DNA of 34,976 nucleotides from Salinivirgaceae bacterium (GCA_024405635.1 JAKSOL010000027.1:1-34976); one strand, 5' to 3'; shown: positions 8,316 through 20,140, numbered from the stretch's first letter. Notes: generated from the sequence alone by a model not told the origin. Translations and numbers: made by a program.

Positions 8316-9152
8316 ATGGAACTGTTTATTAATTGGAATCCAAACCCAATAGTTTTTCAACTAAAAATTCCAGAAGCAATACCATTAATAGGTGGCGATG
8401 TTTTAGCACCTCGTTGGTATGGCATGCTGTTTGCTTTGGCCATTGTAGTTGGCTATTGGATTATGGGCAAAGTGTTTAAGCGCGAAAAAAAGGACCCTGA
8501 AATTATGGACAACATGCTGGTTTATATGGTTTTGGGTACAATTGTCGGCGCACGAGTTGGGCATTGTTTGTTTTACGAACCTGCATATTATTTGTCGCAC
8601 CCAATTTCAATACTCAAAATTTGGGAAGGCGGACTTGCTAGTCATGGAGCAGGAATAGGCATACTGTTTAGCTTCTATCTTTTCTCGCGAAAATACAAGA
8701 TGGATTTCTTTTGGATTATGGACCGAATGGCAATGCTAATTGCACTTTCGGGCTTATTTATCCGCACAGGAAACCTAATAAATTCAGAAATTTGCGGCAA
8801 ACCAACCGATTTATCATTTGGATTTATTTTTGAAGCCTTGGGCGAAGATTTTGCTCGTCACCCATCACAATTATACGAGGCTGCCGGCTATAGCGTCATT
8901 TTTGTCATTTTGTTGCTTCTTTATGTTTACACCAATGCTGGCAATTTGCGCGGAATGTTGGTAGGCTTGGGTTTGGTGTTGGTATTTGGATTCCGAATAG
9001 CAATTGAGTTTACCAAAGAGGTTCAGGTTGATTTTGAAAAAGGAATGATACTAGATATGGGACAATGGTTAAGTGTTCCATTTGTGTTAGGTGGCATTGC
9101 CTTGATTTATTATTCATTAACCAACAGAAAAAAAGATGAAAAAGCTATTTAA
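8316..9152 (+). CDS. lgt: Prolipoprotein diacylglyceryl transferase
   Basis: This 278-residue inner-membrane enzyme transfers diacylglycerol from phosphatidylglycerol to the lipobox cysteine of prolipoproteins, the first step of lipoprotein maturation. Recognised parts are the early PRWYG segment, the Lgt signature GARVGHCLFYEP followed by WEGGLASHGAGIG, the Arg-Gly-Asn loop (IRTGNLINSEICG), HPSQLYEA, and the C-terminal FRIAIEFTKE carrying the second essential arginine. The usual RIGN reads RTGN here; the key Arg and Asn are kept. There are about seven hydrophobic segments and a normal length. The last 17 bases overlap the start of the next gene, a lipoprotein that is itself an expected Lgt substrate. 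It heads a compact five-gene run ending at 11858. Confidence 0.96.
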   Translation: MELFINWNPNPIVFQLKIPEAIPLIGGDVLAPRWYGMLFALAIVVGYWIMGKVFKREKKDPEIMDNMLVYMVLGTIVGARVGHCLFYEPAYYLSHPISILKIWEGGLASHGAGIGILFSFYLFSRKYKMDFFWIMDRMAMLIALSGLFIRTGNLINSEICGKPTDLSFGFIFEALGEDFARHPSQLYEAAGYSVIFVILLLLYVYTNAGNLRGMLVGLGLVLVFGFRIAIEFTKEVQVDFEKGMILDMGQWLSVPFVLGGIALIYYSLTNRKKDEKAI

Positions 9153-9753
9153 TATACTCGCTATCAGCAGTTTAATGCTACTTACCGCATGCAGTAAAGA
9201 CGATGATATTAAAGTAATAACACCAGGCGATTTCCTACCAGCCTACCCTCTTTCGTATTGGGACTACAGCGACGGTTCGCGCATTCTCACATCAAGCAAT
9301 TATGTGCACCATAGTTACCACGCTTCAACATCATCAAAAAACGAAACTCAAGAGTGTTTAGTTCCAATTTGGGACGGCAAATACTTATACAAATACAGCA
9401 TATATCAGCAATCGACAACAATGCCATTGCGCAAACTATTAAATGCCACAGGCTCAAACGCTTGGGTGGTTGAAGAAAACAATGGTGTAACTGTAAAACG
9501 AACCGAAACTCATCTTGACTCGTTGACAATTTCGTGGAAAAACAACACCGATACCACGTTCAAAGATGTGTATATGGTTACCGAACATCTTGGACACTTT
9601 GACTATAAAACCAAGTGGAGCATTCGCGAATACTACGCAAAATACGTTGGACTTATTAGGGTTGAAGTTAACAATCCTTACCAAGATGTAGCTACACCTG
9701 TTATACAAAAAGACTTGCGCTCTTACAGTATTAAATTCCCCGAAAACAACTAA
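9136..9753 (+). CDS. Lipoprotein of unknown function
   Basis: A 205-residue protein with a clear lipoprotein signal: MKKLF, a hydrophobic stretch, and lipobox LLTAC followed by SKDDD. Acidic residues right after the cysteine occur in many Bacteroidetes lipoproteins. The mature part is rich in aromatic residues and beta-strand-like, with no domain I recognise. It overlaps lgt by 17 bp in another frame and ends one base before the next gene's ATG, which suggests translational coupling in one operon. It is likely anchored to the outer membrane or the periplasmic face of the inner membrane. Confidence 0.8.
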   Translation: MKKLFNILAISSLMLLTACSKDDDIKVITPGDFLPAYPLSYWDYSDGSRILTSSNYVHHSYHASTSSKNETQECLVPIWDGKYLYKYSIYQQSTTMPLRKLLNATGSNAWVVEENNGVTVKRTETHLDSLTISWKNNTDTTFKDVYMVTEHLGHFDYKTKWSIREYYAKYVGLIRVEVNNPYQDVATPVIQKDLRSYSIKFPENN

Positions 9754-9754
9754 A

Positions 9755-10366
9755 ATGCACAGCTTCCCTTTTCGGTACACCGACCGAGTGGTTCTTTATC
9801 TTGAGAACAAAGAAACCGAAACGGATGCTCTTCGAAAAATTGAACATGCGCTTGGTTTACAACTAGATGCAACAACATCGGGTTGGCCTTTTGTGGGAAA
9901 AACAAGCATTGAAACCAACGTTAAAATTGATGCCATTTCAATTGTTGTTGTTTATAGCATAAACCTACGGGGCAACAACTTGGCACTATTAATATGCGTG
10001 CTAACTGGCTTATTTTTAGGAATTAACAATTTTAACACCATCACAACCATAATAACTCTGCTATCGGTTGTTGCATACATAGCAATGATTGTTATTCAAA
10101 ATGCACATGTAAAAAAGCTGATAATAGAAACACTGGGCCAACCTCAAATTGAAGGCGAAACAAGCATTTGGGACAAGCAAAAACGTTGGATGCAACAGCC
10201 CGAAGTTTGCCCAGCTTGCGGAACTCCGCGCAACGAATACAGCAACCGTTGTGTTGCTTGCGGAATAAAACTTCCACAAACAAAGCAAATTAAAAGCAAC
10301 GCAACCATTTGCAGTTCAAACAATTACAACATAACCTATCAATACAAAGAGCAATGCGAAAAATAG
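9755..10366 (+). CDS. Two-helix membrane protein with C-terminal zinc ribbon
   Basis: 203 residues. The N-terminal ~75 residues are soluble. Two hydrophobic segments follow (LALLICVLTGLFLGI and IITLLSVVAYIAMIVI), then a C-terminal domain with two CxxC pairs, VCPACG and RCVACG, spaced like a zinc ribbon. The tail after the ribbon is polar and low in complexity. No family is recognised. The ATG at 9755 comes one base after the previous stop, and the last 13 bases overlap the next gene. The topology suggests a membrane-tethered structural or protein-binding role, but function is unknown. Confidence 0.75.
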   Translation: MHSFPFRYTDRVVLYLENKETETDALRKIEHALGLQLDATTSGWPFVGKTSIETNVKIDAISIVVVYSINLRGNNLALLICVLTGLFLGINNFNTITTIITLLSVVAYIAMIVIQNAHVKKLIIETLGQPQIEGETSIWDKQKRWMQQPEVCPACGTPRNEYSNRCVACGIKLPQTKQIKSNATICSSNNYNITYQYKEQCEK

Positions 10367-10899
10367 CTGCAAACATCGTTTTTACAGGAGTTGGCGCCCC
10401 AATAAAAAATGGACATGTTGTGGTTGACGACAACGGATATATTATTGACGTTGTTGACTCGGGCGGTCAAATAGTTGAAATTGAAGGACTTGAGTATTTC
10501 AACGGGATATTAATTCCTGGACTTGTATTGGGATGCAAAAATGTTGAAGTAACCGAACAATTGAGCAAAGTGCTTTGGCGAATGGGAGTGCAAGCCATTG
10601 TTGGAAACAACATAAGTGCAACTACAAAGCTGCAAACTCAAGCCATTATAACCAACATGTCCGACGACAAACTAGTACAAATGCAACCAAACCAATACAA
10701 CTTTTTGCAACCTACTGATGGATACAATTTTGAACAATGGCTTAACAAACTTACCTCAGAGGCAGCAAAAAAATTAAACTTACAATTTTGCTTTGGTAGT
10801 TTTCAAAAAGGTGTAAAACCTGGCATTCTGCTGGTTTCGCCATTTAACTTTGCAACTAATTCACTAACAGCAGATTCGGTTGTAACAAGATTAGTGTAA
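10354..10899 (+). CDS. Amidohydrolase homologue lacking the metal-binding catalytic core
   Basis: An upstream TTG is open but lies deep inside the previous gene. The natural start is the ATG at 10354 (MRKIAANIVFTG), giving 181 residues. Residues 1-60 match the N-terminal beta-sandwich of amidohydrolase-family enzymes: KNGHVVVDDNGYIIDVV and then FNGILIPGLV. In active relatives the equivalent of PGLV is followed at once by a His-x-His zinc motif; here it reads PGLVLGCKN and no such motif occurs anywhere. The last ~40 residues (FGSFQKGVKPGILLVS through TADSVVTRLV) match the usual C-terminal part that rejoins the sandwich. About 200 residues of barrel therefore appear to be missing compared with the usual 370-400. 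The frame is intact and embedded in a tight operon, overlapping the next gene by one base, so it may be an expressed non-enzymatic derivative rather than debris. Confidence 0.7.
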   Translation: MRKIAANIVFTGVGAPIKNGHVVVDDNGYIIDVVDSGGQIVEIEGLEYFNGILIPGLVLGCKNVEVTEQLSKVLWRMGVQAIVGNNISATTKLQTQAIITNMSDDKLVQMQPNQYNFLQPTDGYNFEQWLNKLTSEAAKKLNLQFCFGSFQKGVKPGILLVSPFNFATNSLTADSVVTRLV

Positions 10900-11858
10900 T
10901 GGCCCAACAATACACCATATTATATAGTCCTTTAAATTGGGGATTAGGTCATGCAACTCGTTGTGTTCCGCTAATTAACAAAGCCATAACCGATGGCCAC
11001 AAGGTTGTAATAGCCACAAATGGTGCCGCACTTAATTATTTGCAAAACGAAATACAAAACGCACAATTTGAGCAACTTAATGGTTACAACATGCACTATG
11101 CTCGTTGGCCATTTTTGCCATTAGTAATAGCACTACAAGCGCCTTTACTTTTTTTGTCGTTGATTTTTGAACGAGTACAAACGTGCAAAATTGTTAAACA
11201 ACACAACGTTACACACATTGTGAGCGACAACCGATATGGCGTGCATTGCAAAAAATGCCACAACAGCATCATAACACATCAATTATACCTACCTCTACCC
11301 AAATGGCTAAAAGTTATACAACCAATAGTAAATGCCATTATTCAACTGATACTCAACAAATTTGACAGCATATTAGTTCCCGACTTAGCCGAAAACGAAA
11401 AAAGCCTAAGTGGCAAATTATCGCATGGCGGCAAACTAGACTCCAGAGTAAAATACATTGGACCGCAATCGCGATTCGTTAATGTAACCGAAAGTAAATC
11501 AAGCAGTTTCAACCCCGATGTATTAGTTGTGCTATCGGGCAAAAACGCACAAAACAAAAAGTTGATTAAATCGCTTTGCAAACAATACAAAAACAACGAA
11601 AAACAGTTGCTTATAGTTTGTGGCACTGCAACCGATTATAGTGCAAATTCAGCACGTAACATTCACATTATAAACTACCTACCAACCAACCAACTTGCTT
11701 ATCTTTTAAAACACACAAAAACAATAATCGTTAGGTCGGGCTACTCCACTGTTATGGATTTGTACACACTACAACGCACTCAAGGTATTATTTGGATACC
11801 ATTAAAAGGGCAATGGGAACAAGAGTATTTGTCTGAAAGACTAAAACAAAAAGCATAA
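10899..11858 (+). CDS. MurG-like glycosyltransferase (possibly frameshifted near its end)
   Basis: A 319-residue GT-B-fold glycosyltransferase. The N-terminus ILYSPLNWGLGHATRC is the characteristic Gly-His acceptor-side loop of this Bacteroidetes family, related to MurG and UDP-GlcNAc transferases. The C-terminal nucleotide-sugar half includes VLVVLSGKN, LLIVCG and IIVRSGYSTVMDL, followed by PLKGQWEQEYLSERL. The donor is probably a UDP-sugar; the acceptor is unknown. The ATG overlaps the previous stop (TAATG). The protein stops at KQKA, shortly after the EYLSERL motif, where I expect a further tail of about 30 residues. One extra A in the run at 11848-11852 would continue into an open frame to 11953 (KSITYQRHLFAFQHF...), so the true end may be 11953. 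Confidence 0.82.
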   Translation: MAQQYTILYSPLNWGLGHATRCVPLINKAITDGHKVVIATNGAALNYLQNEIQNAQFEQLNGYNMHYARWPFLPLVIALQAPLLFLSLIFERVQTCKIVKQHNVTHIVSDNRYGVHCKKCHNSIITHQLYLPLPKWLKVIQPIVNAIIQLILNKFDSILVPDLAENEKSLSGKLSHGGKLDSRVKYIGPQSRFVNVTESKSSSFNPDVLVVLSGKNAQNKKLIKSLCKQYKNNEKQLLIVCGTATDYSANSARNIHIINYLPTNQLAYLLKHTKTIIVRSGYSTVMDLYTLQRTQGIIWIPLKGQWEQEYLSERLKQKA

Positions 11859-12058
11859 CTTATCAGCGCCATCTATTTGCTTTTCAGCATTTTACAAACA
11901 CAACAGGCACAGCATGGCGCAATAGCGCAAAAACAGAGCACATACTCATTTAAAGGCAATATGTTAATAAGGTTTTAATTTTATTACAGCCAAAACCATT
12001 GAAAATCAGCAAAAAAAACGTAGTATTGTTCAACACATACATGTAACACCAACTGCTA

Positions 12059-14266
12059 ATGTTAAGCCAAAACAATAACAAGTTCCGTTCTAGAACAAAA
12101 AACAAACTTTTGACTTTGTTGTTAAGTTGTGTATTGCTCACAAACTGCACCAACAACACACAACAAGCCCCAAGCAGCAACTACGTTTGGCGTAATGTTG
12201 AAATTGGCGGCGGCGGGTTTGTAACTGGCATCATTACATGCCCTACCGAGCCCAACCTTGTTTTTGCCCGCACCGATATTGGCGGCGCATATCGTTGGAT
12301 TGATTCAACAAAATCGTGGAAACCTATAACCGATTTTATTGGCGCTAACGATGCAACAATTTTAGGAATTGAAAGTGTGGCCATTGACCCTCAAAACCCA
12401 AACAACATATACATTTCGGCAGGAATAAACTATTTGTCACCTGCAACTTCGTACATACTAATATCGCACGACTACGGCGATAGTTTTCAAAAAGTTGATG
12501 TAACAAAACAATTTACCATACACGCAAACGGTCCTGGCCGACAATGCGGCGAGCGTTTAGCTGTAGATCCAAATTGTAGCAACATTATACTTTGTGGCAC
12601 ACGATTCAACGGATTGTGGCGCAGTTCTGATAGTGGATTATCATGGGAACGAGAATTTGGATTTCCATTACATAATCAGAATGAAACAGCAAACAACGGC
12701 ATTTGTTGCGTGTTGTTTGACGAGCAATCGGGCAAAAAAGGCTCACCAACACCTGTCATTTATGCTGGATTATCGCGAATTGGCGACAACAATCTTTACG
12801 TTTCAAAAGATGGAGGAAAAAGCTGGTCACCTGTAAAAGGAGCCCGAACCGACATGATGCCTCATCAAATTAAGCTGAATGACAACAAGTTATACGTTAC
12901 ATACAACGACCACGAAGGTCCTTGGAACACAAAACAAGGAAGCATTAACTGCTTTGACATTGCAAAACAAAAATGGTCCGATGTTTCGCCACAACAACCA
13001 TTTTCAATGGGAGGTATAAGCATCAGTAACGATGGTAAAACTCTTTTGGCCAGCAGTTTAAACCAATGGGTATTTCAAAGTAAAGAATTAAACATTGATG
13101 GCGACGAAGTGTATCGCAGCAACAACGGCGGTAAAACTTGGGAAAAATTGTTTCAAAGCAACCTTGCCAATGTTAGCAATGGCGAAATTAGTTGGATGGA
13201 TAAGTTCTCAATGTATTGGGTTTCAGACATTGAAATTGACCCTTTCAATAGCAAACGAGCTTGGGCAAATTCGGGTTGCGGAATATTTATGACCGAAAAT
13301 CTTGACGACTCAATTTCAAATTGGGTTTTCACTCCAAAGGGAATGAACCAATCGGTTTGTTTAAGTGCAGTTAGTTTGCCATCGGGTGAATTGGTTTCGT
13401 GCATGATCGATTTTGATGGCTATGTACATAGCGATTTGCTTAGTTACCCAAATAAAATACATACCCCAAGCATCGGCACAAACTCAAGTGTAGCCTACGC
13501 TGGACAAAAACCAAACATTGTTATACGAGCAGGCGGTTTTGCCAACAACCAGGCAGTTTTAATATCAAACGATTGTGCTCAAACTTGGCAGCAAATAAAA
13601 ACCGAAAGCATTGGACGGTATCGAGGTCAAATAACAATAAACGCCGATGGCAGTTGCGTTGTTTGGTCTCCCGAAAATGACAATCACACATATTGGACAA
13701 CCGATTGGGGTGAAAATTGGAATATATGCATTGGCACTCAAAATGCACATTTTAGCCCTGTTGCCGATTCGTACAATCCTTCATTTATATATGGATTATC
13801 GGCCAATGGCATTTTATATGTAAGCCGAAATGCAGGCAGTAGCTTTGAACAATATCAAACTAGCATTGCACCAGTTTATGGCAATGTGATTAGTGTAAAT
13901 CATACAAAAACTGGCGAAATATTGGTACCAGGCAACAATGGATTGTTTCGCATCAATGTAACCAATAAAGACATTGACATTAAAGCAATTAAAAGCATAA
14001 CTCACTGCGAAGCTGTTGGTTATGGAGTACCGGCTCCTAATCGAAAAAATGCAACCATATACATTTTTGGAACCCCACAAAACCAACCAACTGGCATTTA
14101 TAGGAGTATTGACGATGGCGAAACTTGGGTTCGCATTAACAACGATCACTCACAATACGGCGGACCTGGCAACGGTCATTTTATTATTGGCGACAAAAAA
14201 GTATTTGGTCGTGTTTTTATGAGCACCATTGGCCGCGGTATTGTTTATGGCGAATTGTGCGACTAA
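12059..14266 (+). CDS. GH74-family glycoside hydrolase (xyloglucanase-like), lipoprotein
   Basis: 735 residues. An N-terminal signal (LLTLLLSCVLLTNC) offers two lipobox-like cysteines, C24 and C30, so it is probably a lipoprotein. The mature protein begins with the GH74 hallmark VWRNVEIGGGGFVTGI followed by FARTDIGGAYRW. Asp73 in that motif aligns with a catalytic carboxylate of GH74 enzymes. Repeated sialidase-like blades with SxDxGxxW motifs (SSDSGLSW, SKDGGKSW, SNNGGKTW, SIDDGETW) run through the protein, fitting the two seven-bladed propellers of the family. GH74 enzymes cut the beta-1,4-glucan backbone of xyloglucan. There is no SusC/SusD pair or regulator nearby, so it is not in a standard polysaccharide utilisation locus within this window. 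The start is the ATG at 12059. Confidence 0.88.
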   Translation: MLSQNNNKFRSRTKNKLLTLLLSCVLLTNCTNNTQQAPSSNYVWRNVEIGGGGFVTGIITCPTEPNLVFARTDIGGAYRWIDSTKSWKPITDFIGANDATILGIESVAIDPQNPNNIYISAGINYLSPATSYILISHDYGDSFQKVDVTKQFTIHANGPGRQCGERLAVDPNCSNIILCGTRFNGLWRSSDSGLSWEREFGFPLHNQNETANNGICCVLFDEQSGKKGSPTPVIYAGLSRIGDNNLYVSKDGGKSWSPVKGARTDMMPHQIKLNDNKLYVTYNDHEGPWNTKQGSINCFDIAKQKWSDVSPQQPFSMGGISISNDGKTLLASSLNQWVFQSKELNIDGDEVYRSNNGGKTWEKLFQSNLANVSNGEISWMDKFSMYWVSDIEIDPFNSKRAWANSGCGIFMTENLDDSISNWVFTPKGMNQSVCLSAVSLPSGELVSCMIDFDGYVHSDLLSYPNKIHTPSIGTNSSVAYAGQKPNIVIRAGGFANNQAVLISNDCAQTWQQIKTESIGRYRGQITINADGSCVVWSPENDNHTYWTTDWGENWNICIGTQNAHFSPVADSYNPSFIYGLSANGILYVSRNAGSSFEQYQTSIAPVYGNVISVNHTKTGEILVPGNNGLFRINVTNKDIDIKAIKSITHCEAVGYGVPAPNRKNATIYIFGTPQNQPTGIYRSIDDGETWVRINNDHSQYGGPGNGHFIIGDKKVFGRVFMSTIGRGIVYGELCD

Positions 14267-14307
14267 AATTTGCTATCAATGGCACTAAGTTTTAGTAACT
14301 AGTTTTG

Positions 14308-15162
14308 CTAAAACAATTTATCACAACTCGAAACGATGATAATGAACAAAGCAATAGTTGCATTTAACATGAGCATTGCTAACAAATTAGACATTGCGCA
14401 CAACATTATGCTACGCAAATAGCCTATTCTAAACAACTGGTGCATATCCCAAACAAAATAAACAAAGGGTAGCAGAAACATTATTTTACTTATTAGCTCA
14501 TTACTGCAAAATTGTTGTATTGGCATCAGTATTATTACTAACATAATTACCTGACACACAATATAAACCATGCAATAAAAATGTTCGGCAAGAGACATTT
14601 TGCTGCCTCGTTCGGTTTTACGAAAACAAAGCCTATTTGGTAATACAAACCATATGACTAACAAAATAGAAAAAAACGACTGATTATTAGTCAACCAATT
14701 GGCAACTGCTTGTATTATTGTCCATAAACGATTGCCAGTTTCAGTGTTATCATCAATATTTATTGAAGAGATAGATTGTATTTGCCCGTTCAAAAAGTAT
14801 TGTAGCGACAACATAATGAAGCAGAGCAAAAAGAGCAACTGAATTGGTTTTACATACTCTTTACGTTTTCCATCTAAATAATCGGCCATCATATAACCAG
14901 GCCTAAAGCACAATTCAATGCATGTGTGAATCAATCCTTGGTCATAATTTGTAATTATGCCAACAACATCGTTTATGCCTTGAAAAAACGACAATTTACT
15001 AGTTCTTGCCTCTTGTCCGCAATTAGGGCAATAATTGCCTTTAAAATGGGTTTTGCAATTTAGGCACACACATTCAGTTGATTGTTCAATATTGACAGAG
15101 GGAAGATGATTGCCATTTTGCTGCCATCTTACAAATCTTGTATATATACCTTTTAGCGTCAT
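14308..15162 (-). CDS. DUF3667-type zinc-ribbon membrane protein
   Basis: The N-terminal region carries two Cys pairs, CLNC and YCPNCGQ, in the arrangement of the DUF3667 zinc ribbon, followed by SFFQGINDVVGIITNYDQGL and FRPGYMMADYLDGKR, which are typical of this family. Four or five hydrophobic segments follow, including LLFLLCFIMLSL, FFSILLVIWFVL and IVCQVIMLVIILM. The frame is open to a TTG at 15204, but the first ATG is at 15162 (MTLKGIYTRF), so I use it (284 residues). The function of DUF3667 proteins is unknown. The gene converges on the GH74 gene with about 40 bp between them; a weak TTTTAG/CTAAAA hairpin lies there. Confidence 0.78.
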   Translation of the reverse strand: MTLKGIYTRFVRWQQNGNHLPSVNIEQSTECVCLNCKTHFKGNYCPNCGQEARTSKLSFFQGINDVVGIITNYDQGLIHTCIELCFRPGYMMADYLDGKRKEYVKPIQLLFLLCFIMLSLQYFLNGQIQSISSINIDDNTETGNRLWTIIQAVANWLTNNQSFFSILLVIWFVLPNRLCFRKTERGSKMSLAEHFYCMVYIVCQVIMLVIILMPIQQFCSNELISKIMFLLPFVYFVWDMHQLFRIGYLRSIMLCAMSNLLAMLMLNATIALFIIIVSSCDKLF

Positions 15163-15287
15163 TAAAAGAAGATGTATAAATGTTTTTCGATTAACACAAT
15201 GCAATAAAGTTGCATGTTGGGTGTTTAAAATTTGGCGCTAAACTATATCTAAACAAAGAATTATGTGAACTTTTTTTTAATAAAGAA

Positions 15288-15322
15288 TTGATGTGCTAAA
15301 CGCATTGTGCCCAGCACATCAA
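15288..15322. repeat. 10-bp perfect inverted repeat, 15-nt loop
   Basis: TTGATGTGCT (15288-15297) is perfectly complementary to AGCACATCAA (15313-15322). It lies in the spacer between the DUF3667 gene and the small lipoprotein gene. Neither side has an immediate T-run, so it is not a standard terminator. It could be a transcript-end structure of the minus-strand lipoprotein mRNA or a protein-binding site. Confidence 0.5.
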
Positions 15323-15387
15323 CACTAAACACATTATATTTCAGACCATTGTCTGCTTGTATGAAAGGAATATAGTACACAAGTGCT

Positions 15388-15804
15388 CTACTTGCAATCT
15401 TGAACTATGCTGATATGGCTGAATGCATCGCCACACTCTATTCCCACTTCAATAAAACGAGAATAGTGTGTATTATTTGGCTCAACAATTACGCAAATGT
15501 TTTTGCCAGTAACTTTAGCTTGCAAAATTCTGCATTTAATGTCTTGAAAATTAAACGCACTATCACTCTGGTAAATTTCAAGATATTTACCGTTTAGACT
15601 CACATAATCAAACCATCCCGATGGGTAGTTTTTGAGCTGACAACGCAATGTGTCGCCATTTGCCGAAGCAACAAAACTACTCTTCGACAATTTAATTGGA
15701 TCCCAATCGCCGTCACGGGTTACTACTTCAATTTTGCAACATGCACCAAGAATTGCTATGCAGCACACTGATAGTGCCATCATTTTCAAGAATCGTGTTT
15801 TCAT
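15388..15804 (-). CDS. Small lipoprotein, BACON/Ig-like beta-sandwich
   Basis: From the ATG at 15804 the protein has 138 residues and begins MKTRFLKMMALSVCC, with lipobox ILGAC. Another in-frame ATG at 15837 would add 11 residues with no signal-like character, so the shorter start is preferred. The mature part is about 110 residues, beta-rich, with a DGDWDPIKLSKSSF opening and an ISIVQDC ending. This resembles the BACON / Ig-like modules often found on Bacteroidetes lipoproteins, where SIVQ near the end is typical. Function is unknown; modules of this sort usually act as spacers or binding domains. It stands alone between two same-strand genes. Confidence 0.7.
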   Translation of the reverse strand: MKTRFLKMMALSVCCIAILGACCKIEVVTRDGDWDPIKLSKSSFVASANGDTLRCQLKNYPSGWFDYVSLNGKYLEIYQSDSAFNFQDIKCRILQAKVTGKNICVIVEPNNTHYSRFIEVGIECGDAFSHISIVQDCK

Positions 15805-15913
15805 AATATCTGGTTGTTTAATTCGGTTATATGACATTTAAACAACACTCAACCCTACGTGCAAACTAAAAAAAGACCCTACAAAATTTAATTTGCACAA
15901 GCAACACAGATGC

Positions 15914-15934
15914 AAAAAACGCTGATAATCAGCG
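15914..15934 (-). terminator. Probable terminator of folP
   Basis: CGCTGAT (15920-15926) and ATCAGCG (15928-15934) are complementary; sterically the stem is CGCTG/CAGCG with a 5-nt loop. On the minus strand it is followed by six T residues. It begins one base after the folP stop codon. Confidence 0.55.
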
Positions 15935-15935
15935 A

Positions 15936-16796
15936 CTAAACGCACGATTGCATTTTCTGCCAAATTGCAACAGCCTCGCAAGCTTCAGCCACATCGTGAA
16001 CGCGCAAAATTTTTGCTCCTTTGGCAAGCGCTATAGTATTTAGCACTGTTGTTCCATTAAGCGAGGCGTCGGGAGATGTATTTAACAATTTATAAATCAT
16101 CGACTTACGTGATATGCCTACAAACAACGGGAAACCAAATCGGTGTAGTTGCTCCATTTTCCCGAATAGTTCGTAGTTCTGCTCAAGCGTTTTTGCAAAG
16201 CCAAAACCCGGGTCAATAAGTATTTGATTTACACCATATTGTTGCAGTTGCGCAATTTTTTCTTCAAAGTAATTGAGCACATTGCCCATAAAATCGGAAT
16301 ATGTAGTTTGTTCGCTATTCTGCATGGTTTGCGGAGTTCCACGCATGTGCATCAAAACGTAAGGCACGTCCAACTTGCCAACCGCTGCAAACATTTCATT
16401 ATCAAGTTGTCCGCCCGAAACATCATTAATAATATCAACCTTAAAATTATTTACAGCATCGGTTGCAATTTGGCTACGGAAGGTGTCGAGCGAAAGAATT
16501 GCATCGGGATATTTTTTGCGAATGGCAGTCAACACAGGTTCCAATCGGGCCCACTCCTCACTATTCGTAACTTCGGCAGCTCCGGAACGAGTTGAATACG
16601 CTCCAACATCAATAATATCGGCCCCTTGCGCAAGCATTTGCTCTACTCTTTCCATTGCCGCGTCAACATTTGCAGTTCGACTATTGGCATAAAAACTATC
16701 GCTCGTAACATTCAAAATGCCCATAACTGCCGGTTTGTCTAAATTCAGAATGGTGTTATGGCATTTAATTTTATGTGTATCAGCAATTTGCTTCAT
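15936..16796 (-). CDS. folP: Dihydropteroate synthase
   Basis: This 286-residue enzyme joins 6-hydroxymethyl-7,8-dihydropterin pyrophosphate with p-aminobenzoate to give dihydropteroate in folate synthesis, in the cytoplasm. The family motifs occur in order: MGILNVTSDSF (pyrophosphate loop), GADIIDVGAYSTRSGA, LSLDTFRS, IINDVSGG, LMHMRGTPQTM, LIDPGFGFAKT, FVGISRKSM and the closing LRVHDVAEA. These cover both pterin-binding and sulfonamide-target loops. Length is normal and no resistance-type insertion is obvious. The ATG at 16796 is the only good start. It is transcribed away from the GH2 gene. No TAnnTTTG box is clear upstream. Confidence 0.96.
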   Translation of the reverse strand: MKQIADTHKIKCHNTILNLDKPAVMGILNVTSDSFYANSRTANVDAAMERVEQMLAQGADIIDVGAYSTRSGAAEVTNSEEWARLEPVLTAIRKKYPDAILSLDTFRSQIATDAVNNFKVDIINDVSGGQLDNEMFAAVGKLDVPYVLMHMRGTPQTMQNSEQTTYSDFMGNVLNYFEEKIAQLQQYGVNQILIDPGFGFAKTLEQNYELFGKMEQLHRFGFPLFVGISRKSMIYKLLNTSPDASLNGTTVLNTIALAKGAKILRVHDVAEACEAVAIWQKMQSCV

Positions 16797-16880
16797 ATTG
16801 TCAGTTTTAAATAATTTGCGGCTATTTACAAATTTTTGCTGGACTCTCGTTCGCTCTTGTTAAAAACTATTGATATGTAA

Positions 16881-20081
<3,201 letters not shown>

Positions 20082-20102
20082 TTAAAAATCAACATTATAA
20101 AG

Positions 20103-20140
20103 CAAAAGCCAGTCCCAAAAAAGGATTGGCTTTTGTTGTT
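20103..20140 (+). terminator. Terminator of the GH2 gene
   Basis: CAAAAGCCAGTCC (20103-20115) pairs with GGATTGGCTTTTG (20123-20135), with one G-T pair and a 7-nt loop, and a T-rich tail. It lies 21 bp after the stop codon. Confidence 0.85.

Noticed and set aside
10309..10353. TTG start for the amidohydrolase homologue
   Set aside because: It would extend the protein into the zinc-ribbon gene by 45 more bases; the ATG at 10354 begins exactly where family similarity begins.
11866..11920. GCGCCAT (11866-11872) and ATGGCGC (11914-11920) inverted repeat
   Set aside because: The arms are only 7 bp with a 41-nt gap, and they fall within the possible frameshifted tail of the glycosyltransferase gene; not convincing as a separate element.
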